DNA from: Ananas comosus
Taxonomy: Eukaryota > Streptophyta > Magnoliopsida > Poales > Bromeliaceae
Direction: 5' to 3'
Length of the DNA stretch: 64,000 nucleotides
NCBI RefSeq assembly: GCF_001540865.1
Contig: NC_033633.1
Span: 5,188,603 to 5,252,602 of the forward strand
This document shows positions 44,401 to 57,372 of the stretch, one piece after another (position 1 is the first letter of the stretch; each line of letters opens with the position of its first letter). A model generated the notes under the pieces. The model made no database searches. It was given only the letters and a program-made list of their open reading frames with translations, and was not told the origin of the DNA. A program made the translations under genes and the position numbers.

Positions 44401-47400
44401 TTCTCTACTTTAGAGTCAAGATGAATGGTTTCATGTCATTTCTACTTTATAAGTGCATCCTACACTTGTTAATAAGTCATTCTACAGTATTAGACATGAT
44501 CATAAATACTATGCATGCAGTCTCTCTACTTCATCTCTACTTCATAGAGGTACAATGTCAGACATATCAAACACTGGTGGCAAAGATGTCCCGATTCATA
44601 TTAATCACGTTAGTCGCAAACAAAAACGCCGAAAACCCATTCTATAGTGACATATAGAACATAGGGAGCTTCATTTGCTCTTGTTTAGGTCAACCATCTA
44701 TCACTAAGGTCAATACAGCCAACAGAAGCTTCAACTCAGCTACACGTCGGTCTGGACCTGCTAAAACAAAGCATTCAAAACGCGTCGAAACGAATTACTT
44801 AACAATCCAATTCGGCTCCAATCACACATAGTACAAAGTAATAACTTAGATTCCCTGCTTCGGGCGCTTTAATACTCAAGTTGAGTCTCCAAGAGCTCTC
44901 ACAAGTCAACTAAAGACGATCCAAGGCTCGATCGACTCATCGAGTTATAATTCACTAATTATCCTAATAGCTTAAGGCAACTATTCTCTGAGTTTAGATG
45001 GATAATTAGTAGCCAAATAATCTTCTTCACTGCTGTAAACATCTTCTAATTCGGTTAGAGAGCAGCAATACAAAACGGCTCAAAATTCGACACTAAACAC
45101 ATAACTAGAGAGAAAATCAAGTTAATTACCTCTCTAAAGTTTTCAACAGCTTCTCAGGTAGTAACTCACAAAACTCAGCAAACTTCCGCTCTCCCACGTT
45201 TCAGCACTGCTCCCTTGAGTCTCCAAACCAGCGAGCAACAAGTTACGACGCGAATCGGGCGAAACGGCGGATTTTACATAGAGAGAGAAAAAACGCTAGA
45301 GAGATGAGAGAGAGGAAAAGGGGGAAGAAGCTTGCTCTGAGCTCTTAGGGCCTTCCAGGACTTCAGGGCGGTCGACTCGGTATCTGTAGGGATAAGATTA
45401 AGATGCAAGAGACCAAAAAATTCTCTGTCACGCACTATGCCTCAGCTAGCTTGCTGTACGGACAGCATAATGCTAGCTGTACGGTACAACAATGCAATAA
45501 TCTGCCAATGCGCAGACACAATACACTTTCTTGTTTTCCGGCAATTCGATCACTCTCTTTACTTGTCGGAAAAACTTGTCCAAACCTTTCAGAATATGTA
45601 GGATAGTCCACAACTCAATTGCCACACACTCGAACTCCGCAATTTGCAAAGTTCAGTGTTTACCTCTATTTTACATTAAAAAATTAAATTTGAGTTTAAT
45701 TATGAATTAAATTTATTTTTTGATATCAAATTGATAAAATTAATTTTTTTATTACAGTGCATCAAAATTAATTTTAACTGTTAAAGTAAATAGTGAATTA
45801 AATTTGATACTTTAAATTTAAACACATATTTATTTGATTCATCAAAAAAAAAGTATATAAAAAAATTCGATGTATATATAAAAAAACACTGTAGGATATT
45901 GTAAATATTTTTTAATAAAAATAACTTACTATTTATGATATATATTTTTATTGTAATTTGAATATATATATGTATAAATTTATATTGATTAAAATAAATT
46001 ACAATAATTGTTACTGCTTTGCACGCGTCCGTATCAACTAGTATATGTATATATACTAGTTAAGGCAGTGCAATGCACGTCAACAAATATTAAAAATAAA
46101 ATTTTTTATAAATAAATATTATAGATCGATATATAGTATTTAATCTTATTAAAATAAAATGACAGAAAATAAATAGATTATAATATCATCAAAGAAAGAA
46201 CATAAAATCCATTAAGTATCTATTGAAAAAAGCACAACTTTGCTAATAAATTGATTCTGATAAATAAATTTAAATACTATAAAAAAAATAAAATATTAAA
46301 AAGTACATTTATCCTAATTATCGATATTAACGTGCATACTTTAATACCAACAACTGATCGTGTAATAGCATCTCTCGACTCTCTCCACATGCCAATGTGG
46401 TGTTAGCACTATCTTGTCCTAAAGGATCAATCTATTCGATCATTTACTTCCATCCTTCAAATAATTAGTTATTAATAATTTTTTCATGCCAATGTGTGCT
46501 AGCCACTATCTTGTTCCTAGATGATCAATCTAATTCGATTCATGCTTCAATCCATCCAATATTAGTTATTAATAATTTTTTTGACGCCAATGTGTGCTAG
46601 CTCTATCTTGTCCTAGAGGATCAATTAATTCAGATTATACTTCAATCCATCCAATAATTAGTTATTAATTATTTTTTTCATGTGAAATGATAAAAGAGAA
46701 ATACCTTACCTTCAGTTTAGGACGATTAAAACCGTAATTGATTTGGACAACCTTCCTACAACATACTAAGAAAAATGAATAGTATAGAAATTAGTAGTAG
46801 TATAGAACGGTGGCGAAGGCGATAATGTGTTTGGCGCGATGACGACGATAACGATGAGGAAGATGATGACGAAGTTTTGGTTACGACAATAGAAGAAGAA
46901 AATTGAGAAATAATATACTAGAAAAATTTTTTTGAGAATTTTTGAAGAAAAATATAGGTAAAACTTAAAAAAATATTACTAAAAAAATATATGTTTTTAT
47001 TTGAAAAATATATGGTAGAAATGAGAGAAATACTTAAAAAAATATGTTTAAAACAATATAAAGGCACATTACAGAAAAAAAAATCAGATGAAATTCAAAA
47101 TACCTCTCTCACTTTGACAAGACGATAATGTGCCGGCGCCGAGTGATGTGATGAACGACGGAGATTAAATAAAAATATATTATTTAAAAAATATTTAAGA
47201 TATTTTTAAAAATAATAACAAAAATAAAAAAAAATATTACTAAAAAATTATGCTTTTATATTTGGAGAAGATATATAAGTGAAAATGGGAAATACTAAAA
47301 AAATACTAAAACAGTATAAAGGCATATTAAAAAAAGAGAATTTCAGATGGGGTCAAAATACCTCTTTAATTGTGCCGAAAGCGGCGAAGGGTGGCAAAGT

Positions 47401-49439
47401 CAATAATGTTCGCGCAGGTGATGATAGATGACGATGTACACAGTACCGACAATGCGGACAAATGAGAAATAATATTACAAAAAAATATTCAAAATATTTA
47501 AAAAATATGTAGATAAAAAATAAAAAAACATATTACTAAAAAATATATACTTTATATTGAGAAAACGTATATGTGAAAATAAGAAAACGAAAAAAAAAAA
47601 AAAAACTAAAACAGTACAAATGCACATTAAAAAAAAATTTCAGATGGAATTAAAATACCTCTTTTAATTATGGACGACTGCTGGCGAACGCCACAATGGC
47701 CACAGGCGCCAATGATGATGAGTAGGACGATGATGATGTACCGCTGTGACAAATAGAAAATATTAATAAAGAAAAATATTTGAGAAAATATAGATAAAAA
47801 TAAAAAGATACTACTAAAAAATATATATGCTTTATAGTAAGAAACGCTATAGTAGTGAAATGAGGAAAATACCAAAAACGATATGACTAAAGAAAAGATA
47901 TGATATATTATATTGTGTTGATAAAATTATTATGATGAGATAAGATTGTAGTTAGATATTATATGCCGAGAGATATTATGATAGTATTCTTATATTGAGA
48001 ATGGGAAGAATATTTTAGGAGGGATATTATTTAAAATTGAATATTTGCTACAAAAGTTTAGAAATTATATTTAAAACTAAATTTAGTTTGATTGGACAGG
48101 CATTAATTTTTTTTAGAAATCATTCTATACTTTTATGACGCATTAAAAAAAAAAATTCAAATGGAATTAAAGATATTCTTATAATATATGACGAAGCTTG
48201 CGAACGCGACAACTGTACCGGCAGCAGACTGGATGATGAGTAGGACGATGATGATGTTTACCGTTTGTGAAAATGAGAAAGATATTACTAAAATATTTGA
48301 GAAATAATGATAGATAAAAATAAAAAAGGATGACTATAAAAATATATATGCTTTATATGTAAGAAACGTCATAGTGTGAAATAAGAAAACACAAAAACGA
48401 CTATGGCTAAAAAAAAGATATGATGTATATAATTGTGTGATAAATATTATGGGATGAGATAAGATTAGTTGAGTGTCAGATCTTATACGAGGTATTATGA
48501 TATATTCTATATTTTGAGAATGGGAAGAAATTTTGTTTGGTGGATATTATTTAAATGTTGAGTATTTTTGCTATAAAAAACGTTAGAAATTATATTTAAT
48601 TTAACGATTCAGTTTTTGATTGGACAATGCGATTAATTTTTTTAGAAATAATTCTAGTACTTTATGAACGCATATATTAAATATGAATATTTCACGAAAA
48701 ATATTTAAATTATATTTAATTAACGCATTAGTTTTATTTGGGGTATTAAAATTACTTTAGCAATATTTACCCTTCTATGGCGCCCGCTTAATTTTAATAC
48801 TCGTCAAAATTAATATAACCATCTTATGTAAGGAAAAATCCACAATTTGAATAAAATTCAATTATCAAATTCGCAGTATTAAATTTTGGCGGGCATTTCA
48901 AAATTTAAAATTATTTTTGAATACCACTTCGATCTGGCTAGCTATTACGATTTAGCACAAAAAAATTTGAGAAATGCTTGGATATGGAATATATATTTAA
49001 TTTTACGTTTACCGTTGTGATTTAGCAGAGTATTACGTGGATCAAGTCGGATATTATATTTAGCCATAAGAATAAATTTAAATTTTACGCTATTATATGG
49101 ATTGGGGATAGACAAAAAATATTGACAGAAACGCGGCTGTAGTATAGAGATAATGGATATGGGAGGTATTTTGTCTAATAAAAATGACAGATACTTTTTA
49201 TTTTATTCGTTTGGATAAGAATCTCGATGGCAGAAAACTTAGAGATCTATATTTAAGAATAAATTTTATTAAAAATTCTATTGAAAATGGAATAGTTGAA
49301 AGTTATGACATGACTGTAACGACCTTAGCACTAGAATAATAACTCGTTGGGCCCAGCCACAGCCAAAAATGCTTTAGCCAGTCTATTATTCTTATGTCTA
49401 AGTCTCTTATTAACCCAATTGATAATCCCTTTCCCATCC
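44401..49439. repeat. second, error-rich copy of 51949-57071
   Basis: From ttctctactttagagtcaag onwards this follows 51949-57071 in order: rear part of the solo LTR (to about 45660), AT-rich flank, Helitron end (ctag at 46056-46059), 98-bp repeats (46388-46680), the long AT-rich array, and the TRIM LTR start at 49315. It lacks the outer parts of both the solo LTR and the Helitron. Differences are chiefly single-base insertions and deletions. It also lacks the 81-base insert that surrounds the N at 56309. Most likely uncorrected long-read sequence of the same locus or a close paralogue. Confidence 0.85.
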
Positions 49440-49979
49440 ATCGATCGTTAGTGGGACGAGACGTGAGGTACGTGTGTAGCGGTCGATAGAGCTTCCGACC
49501 CAGGTTGTTTCGATTTAGTTGTTATCCTTGGTATTTCTGTTGATATATAGTTTAGTTGGTTTATGTGGTTCAGTAATTATTTACATTCGAAAGTGTGGAT
49601 TTCTGGATTTTGTAAAATAAAAGGTTTTCTACCCCTCGTGGTAGCGTTTTTAAAAGAATAAAGGTTTCTGTGTAGGAAACAGCTTTCAAAAGATTTTTGT
49701 GGATTTCTGTCTAAACCTTGAATACAAAACTGTGATGTGAATGGTGAATGTATGAATGTATAGTTATCCTTATATTCATCTGGTTGTGGTTGTATCCTGG
49801 TTGTACTGTGTATTTGATCGACGCCGTGCAAATATAGGGGAGACTCTGTCCGTGTGAACAGTGGATTCCCTGTATTTGTGGCGGATCTGGCATATCCTGG
49901 AGTCAGGTTTTCAAAGAAAAAAAAATTCAGACGCTTTTCCGCTTTGTTTTAAACTGAAAAGGGACTCCGGGGCGTGACA
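49440..49979 (+). mobile_element. 3'-end fragment of a long LTR
   Basis: Matches the end of the 17609-21012 LTR: ggttttctacccctcgtgg (49623), ggggagactctgtcc (49838), then ggggcgtgaca at 49979. The left junction is an abrupt change inside the TRIM LTR copy, not a transposition boundary. Confidence 0.7.
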
Positions 49980-50782
49980 ATATATTTAATCTATATATAA
50001 AAATTATAACAATAATATATATAGTATATTAATTATTATATATTTATTATATAGCCGAATTTTTGATCCCGAATTTTTAATTGGTGAACGTATAATACCC
50101 GTATAAATCACGTATCCGAATAACTGGCGAATCCGTTTTTTAGCCATATTTTTCAACGAATTTAAAAATTAAAAGACGAATTTTATCTGAATTATATCTG
50201 TACCGAATTTTTGCCGAATCCAAATTAACTAATTATGCCTCCAGCCACTAAGGTTGGTTTAGCTACGATCGATCTCATCCGTTAATCTGCTCGCTCCCGA
50301 CGTGCTTAATTAATTAATTGATATTTGAAGGGCAAATAAGAAAAATATTTGCTATATGAAGGGTATATAAGATAAGTTAGTTACGGTACAAGGGTATATT
50401 GGAATGGGCAAAATGGTAATTTTTCAGAGATAACGGCAGCTAACTGACGGAACTTAACTCCGGGGGTATATTAGAAAGACTTGGAACATAAAAAGGTATT
50501 TTCAATATTAGCCTTCTAAGAGGGGTAAATAAGAAAACCGGAAACTTTTCAGGGGCATATAGGCAATTGCCCCTATAAAAATCTATTCTCTACAAATAAT
50601 TATAATCAATTTGTTAACAAAATATCTAGAATAGATATGATCAATCTATTAAAAAATAGCATTCTTATCCATCTATAAATTCAATCATACGAACGATTAT
50701 AATCAATTTGTTAAGAAATATTTAAAATAAAAACAAACTGTTATGATCAACTTATTAAAAAATAGCATTCCTTTTCATCTAT
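49980..50782. repeat. AT-rich region with small repeat elements
   Basis: 50050-50230 holds repeated cgaattttt words and may be a small non-autonomous DNA element. 50310-50580 has gaagggcaaataagaaaaat and gaggggtaaataagaaaac in direct order and ends ggcaattgcccc, a MITE-like piece. 50595-50684 and 50697-50782 are two direct copies of an approximately 90-base unit (attataatcaatttgtta ... aaaaaatagcatt). No genes. Confidence 0.45.
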
Positions 50783-53217
50783 TGTCACGCCCGGGTACCA
50801 GCAGAAGCATATCCGGTACGTGCACGACCCGCCATACACCTGCAGTATATAAGGCGTCTACAAGAAACAAGTCGATAGGAGTTAAAACATAAAATAATCC
50901 TATCCTGATATCAGAGCATAGTAAAAGTCACAAAGACTATCAACAATAGAACAAGGAGTATATATTCCACAAACTCAACAAAACGTGAAGTATCACAACT
51001 ATAATATCTGTCCAAAGAGTAAATATACATCACGGGGTATACAAAACGAATAGGTACAATAGTGGTCTCTCTATACATAGGGACATCACCCTCGGCCGTA
51101 GCCCGAGTAATAAAGTGATCGACTAGTACGTTCCTAGCAATGTCTAGCTAAACGCGACTCTCTTGCCACGATCCCTAACCTCTCCTGTAGATGGCTCTGT
51201 AAAAACAACAATAAAAAAGGGCGTCAGAACTATAAACAATAGTTCCCAGTGGGTAAGCCGCCAGCCTCGGCGAATTACACCACTAGGCTCATGATGTACT
51301 AAATGAAAGCAAACACGATAATTGCATGATATATAAGCATGATGCTAACAAGTAATGAGCATGTAATCAATATGTAATAGCTTTCTACAGTAATGAATCA
51401 TTTGCATAATAGAGATATAGCAACTTCTGTAATCATGAACATATACATGAATATGAAAGTAACTACTGTACATTTTAACTAGTAAGCATTCATTACTGTC
51501 CTTTGTCATTTAGTACTTTCACCTCAATAGAGTTTTCCTTTCATTCAACAAGACCTACCCAAGGTAGTCCGACTTGCGCCGCGCCTAAGGGTCTCGTGGT
51601 AGTATGCACTCCCCACGGCAATCCATTTCGGCACTCAATCCCGCACGGGCGAGCAACTGTCGCGTAGGCCAACTCCGAAGTGCCGGCTTGTAGGGAACGA
51701 CCCTCACAAGCGTGTGCGAATGAGCACGATGGCAAGCAAGCATATTCCACTGTCCACATGTCTCAATTATCATGTTTTCATTTGCAATGTTCTTACCCTC
51801 GATCCTCTGATCGGAATTTCAATACACAAATAGTAACAAAAACTAGTATCCACTAGATTGTAAACATGTAAGAGTAATGCTAAATCACATGGTATTATAA
51901 TCTTTCCACTATTATGGCACTGTCAACATAGTCATAAGCATGTCATAGTTCTCTACTTTAGAGTCAAGAGAATGTCATTATTTTCTACTTTATAAGTGCA
52001 TCCTACACTTGTTCATAAGTCATTCTACAGTATTAGACATGATCATAAATACTTTTATGCATGCAGTCTCTCTACTTCATCTCTACTTCATAGAGGTACA
52101 ATGTCAGACATATCAAACATGGTGGCAAAGATGTCCCGATTCATATTAATCACGTAGTCGCAAAAAACGCACGACAAACCCATTCTATAGTGACATATAG
52201 AACATAGGGGAGCTTCATTTGCTCTGGTTAGGTCAAACCCATCTATCACTAAGCTCAATACAGCCCAACAGAAGCTTCAAACTCAGCTCACACGGTCTCT
52301 GGACCTGCTAAAAACAAAGCATCAAAACCGCGTCGAAACGATTACTTAACAATCCAATTTCGGCTCCAATCACACATAGTACAAAGTAATAACTTAGTTC
52401 CCTGCTTCGGGCTAGCTTAATACCTCAAGTTGAGTCTCCAAGAGCTCTCACAAGTCAACTAAAGACGATCCAAGGCTCGATCGCACTCTCGAGTTATAAT
52501 TCACTAATTATCCTTAATAAGCTTAAAGGCAACTATTCTCTGAGTTTAGATGGATAATTAGTAGCCAAAATAACTCTTCTTCACTGCTGTAAACATCTTC
52601 TAATTCGGTTAGAAGCAGCAATACCAAAACGGCTCAAAATTCGACACTAAACCATAAACTAGAGAGAAAATCAAGTTAATTACCTCTCTAAAGTTTTCAA
52701 CCAGCTTCTCAGGTAGTAACCTCACAAAAAACTCAGCAAACTTCCCTCTCCCCACGTTCCAAGCACTGCCCTTGAGTCTCCAAACCAGCGAGCAACAAGT
52801 ACGACGCGAAATCGGCGCGAAACGGCGAATTTTACATAGAGAGAGAAAAACCCTAGAGAGAGAGAGAGGGAAAAGGGGAAGAAGCTTGCTCTGAGCTCTA
52901 AGGGCCTTCCAGCAACTTCAGGGGTCGACCAGGTATCTGTAGGGATAAGATTAGATGCCAAGAGACCAAAAAATTCCTGCTGCCACGCACTAGCTGCCTC
53001 AGCTGCTTGCTGTACCGGTACAGCATAATGCCTGTACCGGTACACAATGCAAAATCTGCCCAATGCGCAGAAGCAATACACTTTCTTGTTTCCGGCAATT
53101 CGATCACTCTCTAACTTGTCGAAAAACTTGTCCAAACCTTTCAGAATATGTAGGATAGTTCCACAACTCATGCCACACACTCGAACTCCGCAATTTGCAA
53201 AAGTTCAGTGTATTACA
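50783..53217 (-). mobile_element. solo LTR with target duplication tctat
   Basis: Plus-strand ends TGTCACGCCCGGG ... TTCAGTGTATTACA; both flanks are tctat (50778-50782 and 53218-53222). Same family as the LTR at 29397-31805 in reverse orientation: shared start TGTAACAC/TACACTGAACTTT, GC island, ccactgggaac block and mini-exon. 2435 bases. Two perfect palindromes GTACCGGTAC at 53012 and 53034. Confidence 0.93.
51144..51197 (-). CDS. LTR mini-exon EPSTGEVRDRGKRVAFS-stop
   Basis: Minus strand: tgttgtttttacag acceptor-like tract, then GAG-CCA... to TAG. It aligns residue by residue with the frame at 31412 (EPST, then RDRGK, V) although several codons differ at third positions. It lies about 360 bases before the LTR end at 50783. 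The block gttcccagtgggtaagccg (51241) lies upstream on the minus strand, as at the other copies. Confidence 0.45.
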   Translation of the reverse strand, partial: EPSTGEVRDRGKRVAFS

Positions 53218-53615
53218 TCTATTTTACATTAAAATTAAAATTTGAGTTTAAATTATGAATTAAATTTATTTTTTGATATCAAATTTGAATTAACAATTAA
53301 TTTTTTTATTACAGTGCATCAAAATTAAATTTTAAACTTTAAAGTAAATGTGAATTAAATTTTGATACTTTTAATTTAAAACACATATTTAAATTTGATT
53401 CATCAAAAAAAAAAGTATATAAAAAAATTCGATGTATATATAAAAAAAAACACTGTAGGATATTGTAAATATTTTTTAATAAAATATAACTTACTAATTT
53501 ATGAATATAATTTTTATTGTAAAATTTTGAATATATATAATGTATAAATTTATATTGATTTAAAATAAATTACAATAATTGTTACGTGCATTTGCACGCG
53601 CGTACATTCAACTAG
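53218..53615 (+). mobile_element. AT-rich DNA ending in a Helitron-like 3' terminus
   Basis: The right end reads cgtgcatttgcacgcgcgta then caACTAG followed by T. A hairpin (cgtgcatttgcacg) about a dozen bases before CTAG is the signature of a Helitron 3' end on the plus strand. Its 5' end is not found; the solo LTR at 50783-53217 appears to be inserted into it or beside it. Confidence 0.45.
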
Positions 53616-53972
53616 TATATGTATATATACTAGTTAAGGGCACGTGCAATGCACGTCACACAAATATTAAAAAATAAAATTTTTATAAATAAATATTATA
53701 GATTCGATATATAGTATTTAATCATTACTAAAATAAAATGACAGAAATAAGAAATAGAATTATAATATCATCAAAGAAAGAACATAAAATCCATTATAGT
53801 ATCATTGAAAAAAGCACAACTTTGCTAAATAAATTGATTCTGATAAATAAATTTAAAATACTATAAAAAAAATAAAATATTAAAAAGTACATTTATCCTA
53901 ATTATCGATATTAACGTGCACTACTTTAATACAACAACTGAATCGTTTGTAATAGCATCTCTCGACTCTCTC

Positions 53973-54268
53973 CACATGCCAATGTGTGTTAGCACTATCT
54001 TGTCCTAAAGGATCAATCTAATTCGATTCATACTTCAATCCTTCCAAATAATTAGTTATTAATAATTTTTTCATGCCAATGTGTGCTAGCACTATCTTGT
54101 CCTAGATGATCAATCTAATTCGATTCATGCTTCAATCCATCCAAATAATTAGTTATTAATAATTTTTTGACGCCAATGTGTGCTAGCACTATCTTGTCCT
54201 AGAGGATCAATCTAATTCGATTCATACTTCAATCCATCCAAATAATTAGTTATTAATAATTTTTTTCA
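53973..54268. repeat. three tandem copies of a 98-bp unit
   Basis: The unit begins with gccaatgtgtgctagcacta, continues tcttgtcctaga and ends with taattagttattaataattt. Copies start at about 53977, 54077 and 54173 and are over 90 percent alike by eye. The noisy copy at 46388-46680 shows the same three units. Noncoding. Confidence 0.85.
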
Positions 54269-54389
54269 TGTGAAATGATAAAAAGAGAAATACCTTACCT
54301 TCACGTTTAGGACGATTAACACCGTAATTGATTTGGACAACCATTCCTACAACATCTAAGAAAACTGAAATAGTATAGAAATTAGTAGT

Positions 54390-56240
54390 AGTATAGAAGG
54401 TGGCGAAGGCGATAATGTGTTGGCGCCGATGACGACGATAACGATGAGGAAGATGATGACGAAGTTTTGGTACCGACAATAGAGACAAATGAGAAATAAT
54501 ATTACTAGAAAAATTTTTTGAGAATTTTTGAGAAAAATATAGGTAAAACTTAAAAAAAAATATTACTAAAAAAATATATGTTTTATATTTGAAAAATATA
54601 TGGGTAGAAATGAGAGAATACTAAAAAAAATATGTTAAAACAATATAAAGGCACATTACAGAAAAAAAAATCAGATGAAATCAAAATACCTCTCTAACTA
54701 TGACAAAGACGATAATGTGCCGGCGCCAGTGATGTGATGAACGACGGAGATAAATAAAAAATGATATTATTAAAAAAATATTTAAGAATATTTTTAAAAA
54801 ATAATAACAAAAATAAAAAAAAATATTACTAAAAAAATATATGCTTTATATTTGAGAAATATATAAGTGAAAATGGGAAATACTAAAAAAATACTAAAAC
54901 AGTATAAAGGCATATTAAAAAAAGAGAAATTTTCAGATGGGGTCAAAATACCTCTTTAATTGTGCGAAAGCGGCGAAGGTGGCAAAGTCAATAATGTGTC
55001 GGCGCAGGTGATGATGATGACGATGTACAAGTACCGACAATGCGGACAAATGAGAAAATATATTACAAAAAAAATATTCAAAAATATTTAAAAAATATGT
55101 AGATAAAAATAAAAAAACATATTACTAAAAAATATATACTTTATATTTGAGAAACGTATATGTGAAAATAAGAAAAAACGAAAAAAAAAAAAAACTAAAA
55201 CAGTACAAATGCACATTAAAAAAAAATTTCAGATGGAATTAAAATACCTCTTTAATTATGACGACGCTGGCGAACGCCACAATGGCACAGGCAATGATGA
55301 TGAGTAGGACGATGATGATGTACCGCTGTGACAAATGAGAAAAAATATTAATAAAAAAATATTTGAGAAAAATATAGATAAAAATAAAAAAGATACTACT
55401 AAAAAAATATATATGCTTTATATGTAAGAAACGTATAGGTGAAAATGAGAAAATACCAAAAACGATATGCTAACAGAAAAGATATGATATATATATTGTG
55501 TGATAAATATTATGATGAGATAAGATTGGATAGTGTAGATATTATATGCGAGGATATTATGATATATTCTATATTTGAGAATGGGAAGAATATTTTGGAG
55601 GATATTATTTAAACATTGAATATTTTGCTAAAAAAGTTAGAAATTATATTTAATTAACGATTTAGTTTTGATTGGACAGGCATTAATTTTTTTTAGAAAT
55701 ATTCTATACTTTTATGACGCATTAAAAAAAAAAATTCAAATGAAATTAAAATACTTCTTTAATTATGACGAAGCTGGCGAACGCGACAATGTACCGGCAC
55801 AGACAATGATGATGAGTAGGACGATGATGATGTACCGTTGTGACAAATGAGAAAAGATATTACTAAAAAATATTTGAGAAAAATATAGATAAAAATAAAA
55901 AAGGATACTACTAAAAAATATATATGCTTTATATGTAAGAAACGTATAGGTGAAAATAAGAAAACACCAAAAACGATATGCTAACAAAAAAAGATATGAT
56001 GTATATATTGTGTGATAAATATTATGATGAGATAAGATTAGTTAGTGTAGATATTATATGCGAGGATATTATGATATATTCTATATTTGAGAATGGGAAG
56101 AATATTTTGGTGGATATTATTTAAATGTTGAATATTTTGCTAAAAAAGTTAGAAATTATATTTAATTAACGATTCAGTTTTGATTGGACATGCATTAATT
56201 TTTTTTAGAAATATTCTATACTTTTATGACGCATTATTTA
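54390..56240. repeat. array of five diverged units (about 270-510 bp) in the Helitron
   Basis: Each unit opens with a GC-containing word such as gacgaagctggcgaacg or gacgataatgtgccggcg, followed by gatgatgatgta, then AT-rich DNA with atgctttatatttgagaaa and taaaatacctctttaatta. Unit starts lie near 54400, 54705, 54965, 55262 and 55770. The last two units are longer. Repeats of this kind often build up in Helitrons; no ORF is conserved between units. Confidence 0.7.
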
Positions 56241-56277
56241 AATATTGAATATTTCACTAAAAATATTTAAAATTATA

Positions 56278-56389
56278 TTTAATTAACGATTTAGTTTTGA
56301 TTTGGGGTNGGATATTATTTAAATGTTGAATATTTTGCTAAAAAAGTTCCCGCCAAAATTTAATTAACGATTTAGTTTTGATTTGGGGT
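56278..56389. repeat. duplicated sequence around a single N
   Basis: The 31 bases ending tttagttttgatttggggt occur at 56278-56308 and again at 56359-56389, with an N at 56309 and a piece resembling 56109-56147 between. The other copy of this locus (48660-48760) runs straight through without the extra 81 bases, so the insert is very likely an assembly join error. Confidence 0.8.
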
Positions 56390-56943
56390 ATTAAAATTTT
56401 TTTAGCAATATTTAACCCTTCTATGGCGCGCTAAATTTTAATACTCGTCAAAATTAAATATACCATCTTATGTAAGGAAAAATCTACAATTATGAATTAA
56501 AATTCAAATTATCAAATTCGCAGGTATTAAATTTTGGCGGGCATTTCAAATTTAAAATTTAATTTTGAATACCACTCGATTGGTAGGTATTACGTTTGAG
56601 CAAAAAAATATTTGAGAAAATGCTTGGATAGGAAATAAATTTAATTTTACGTATTACGTGATTAGCAGAGGTATTACGTGATCAGTGGGTATTATATTAG
56701 ATAAGAGATAAATTTAATTTTACGTATTATATGATTGGTGGATAGAAAAAAAATATTTGAGAAACGCGGCGTAGATAGAAGATAATGGATATGGAGGGTA
56801 TTTTTGTCAATAAAAATGACAGATACTTTTATTTTTATTCGTTGGATAAGATCCAATGGCGAAAACTTAAGATCTATATTTAAGAATAAATTATTATTTA
56901 AAAATTTATTTAAAATGGATAGTTGAAAATTGCTGAACATGAC

Positions 56944-57096
56944 TGTAACGACCCAGCCCACTAGCAATAATAACTCGTTGGGCCCAGCCAACAGCCCAAA
57001 ATGCTTAAGCCCAGTTATTATTACTAGTGTCTAAGTCTCTTATAAACCCAATGATAACCCCTTTCCCATCCGATGTGGGACTATTGGGGTGTCACA
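56944..57096. mobile_element. TRIM solo LTR with target duplication atgac
   Basis: TGTAACGACCCAGCCC ... GGGGTGTCACA, 153 bases, with atgac at 56939-56943 and 57097-57101. Same LTR as in the TRIM remnant at 42968-43335. It is inserted in the Helitron, about 80 bases from the Helitron 5' end. The incomplete copy at 49315-49439 belongs to the noisy duplicate. Confidence 0.9.
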
Positions 57097-57177
57097 ATGA
57101 CAATATTAGTAAAAAAGATAGAGGCAATTTTGGAAAGGGAAAAAATTCAAAACTAACGCTTTTATAAGTAGTATAGA

Positions 57178-57372
57178 TATATATCTTAAAAAGAAAAAAT
57201 ATTGAATGATAAAAATATTAAATAAAAAGATAAAATATTAATAGTTAGAGGAAAAAGAGAAACTATCGTTATGTTATTTATTTTGTATACGGAAAAGAAA
57301 AAATTTTGAAATAGGTTTATAGACAAATCCAAATTTAAAATACGTACTTTTATATATATAGTATAGTTATGC
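57178..57372 (-). mobile_element. possible second Helitron 5' end
   Basis: The minus strand from about 57369 reads ctatactatatatataaaag followed by tacgtatttt, like the start of the Helitron at 57177 (TCTATACTACTTATAAAAGC). AT-rich sequence follows up to 57178. No 3' end can be paired with it. It may be an older related insertion into which the first one landed. Confidence 0.4.

Larger units (their letters stand above)
53630..57177 (-). mobile_element. non-autonomous Helitron
   Basis: On the minus strand the element starts TCTATACTACTTATAAAAGC at 57177 after an A, and ends with the hairpin acgtgca-t-tgcacgt, then gcccttaaCTAG at 53630, followed by T. TC start, CTRR end, 3' hairpin and insertion between A and T are the Helitron hallmarks. 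It has no Rep/helicase ORF. The interior carries 98-bp tandem repeats, a long AT-rich array and a TRIM solo LTR. Length 3548 bases, of which about 81 near 56309 are probably an assembly artefact. Confidence 0.82.

Noticed and set aside
47627..47875. Phe/Ile/Tyr-rich minus ORF resembling a membrane protein
   Set aside because: AT-rich array sequence reads as hydrophobic residues. A similar frame at 55763-55987 is the duplicate copy of the same repeat, so its conservation is not evidence of coding.
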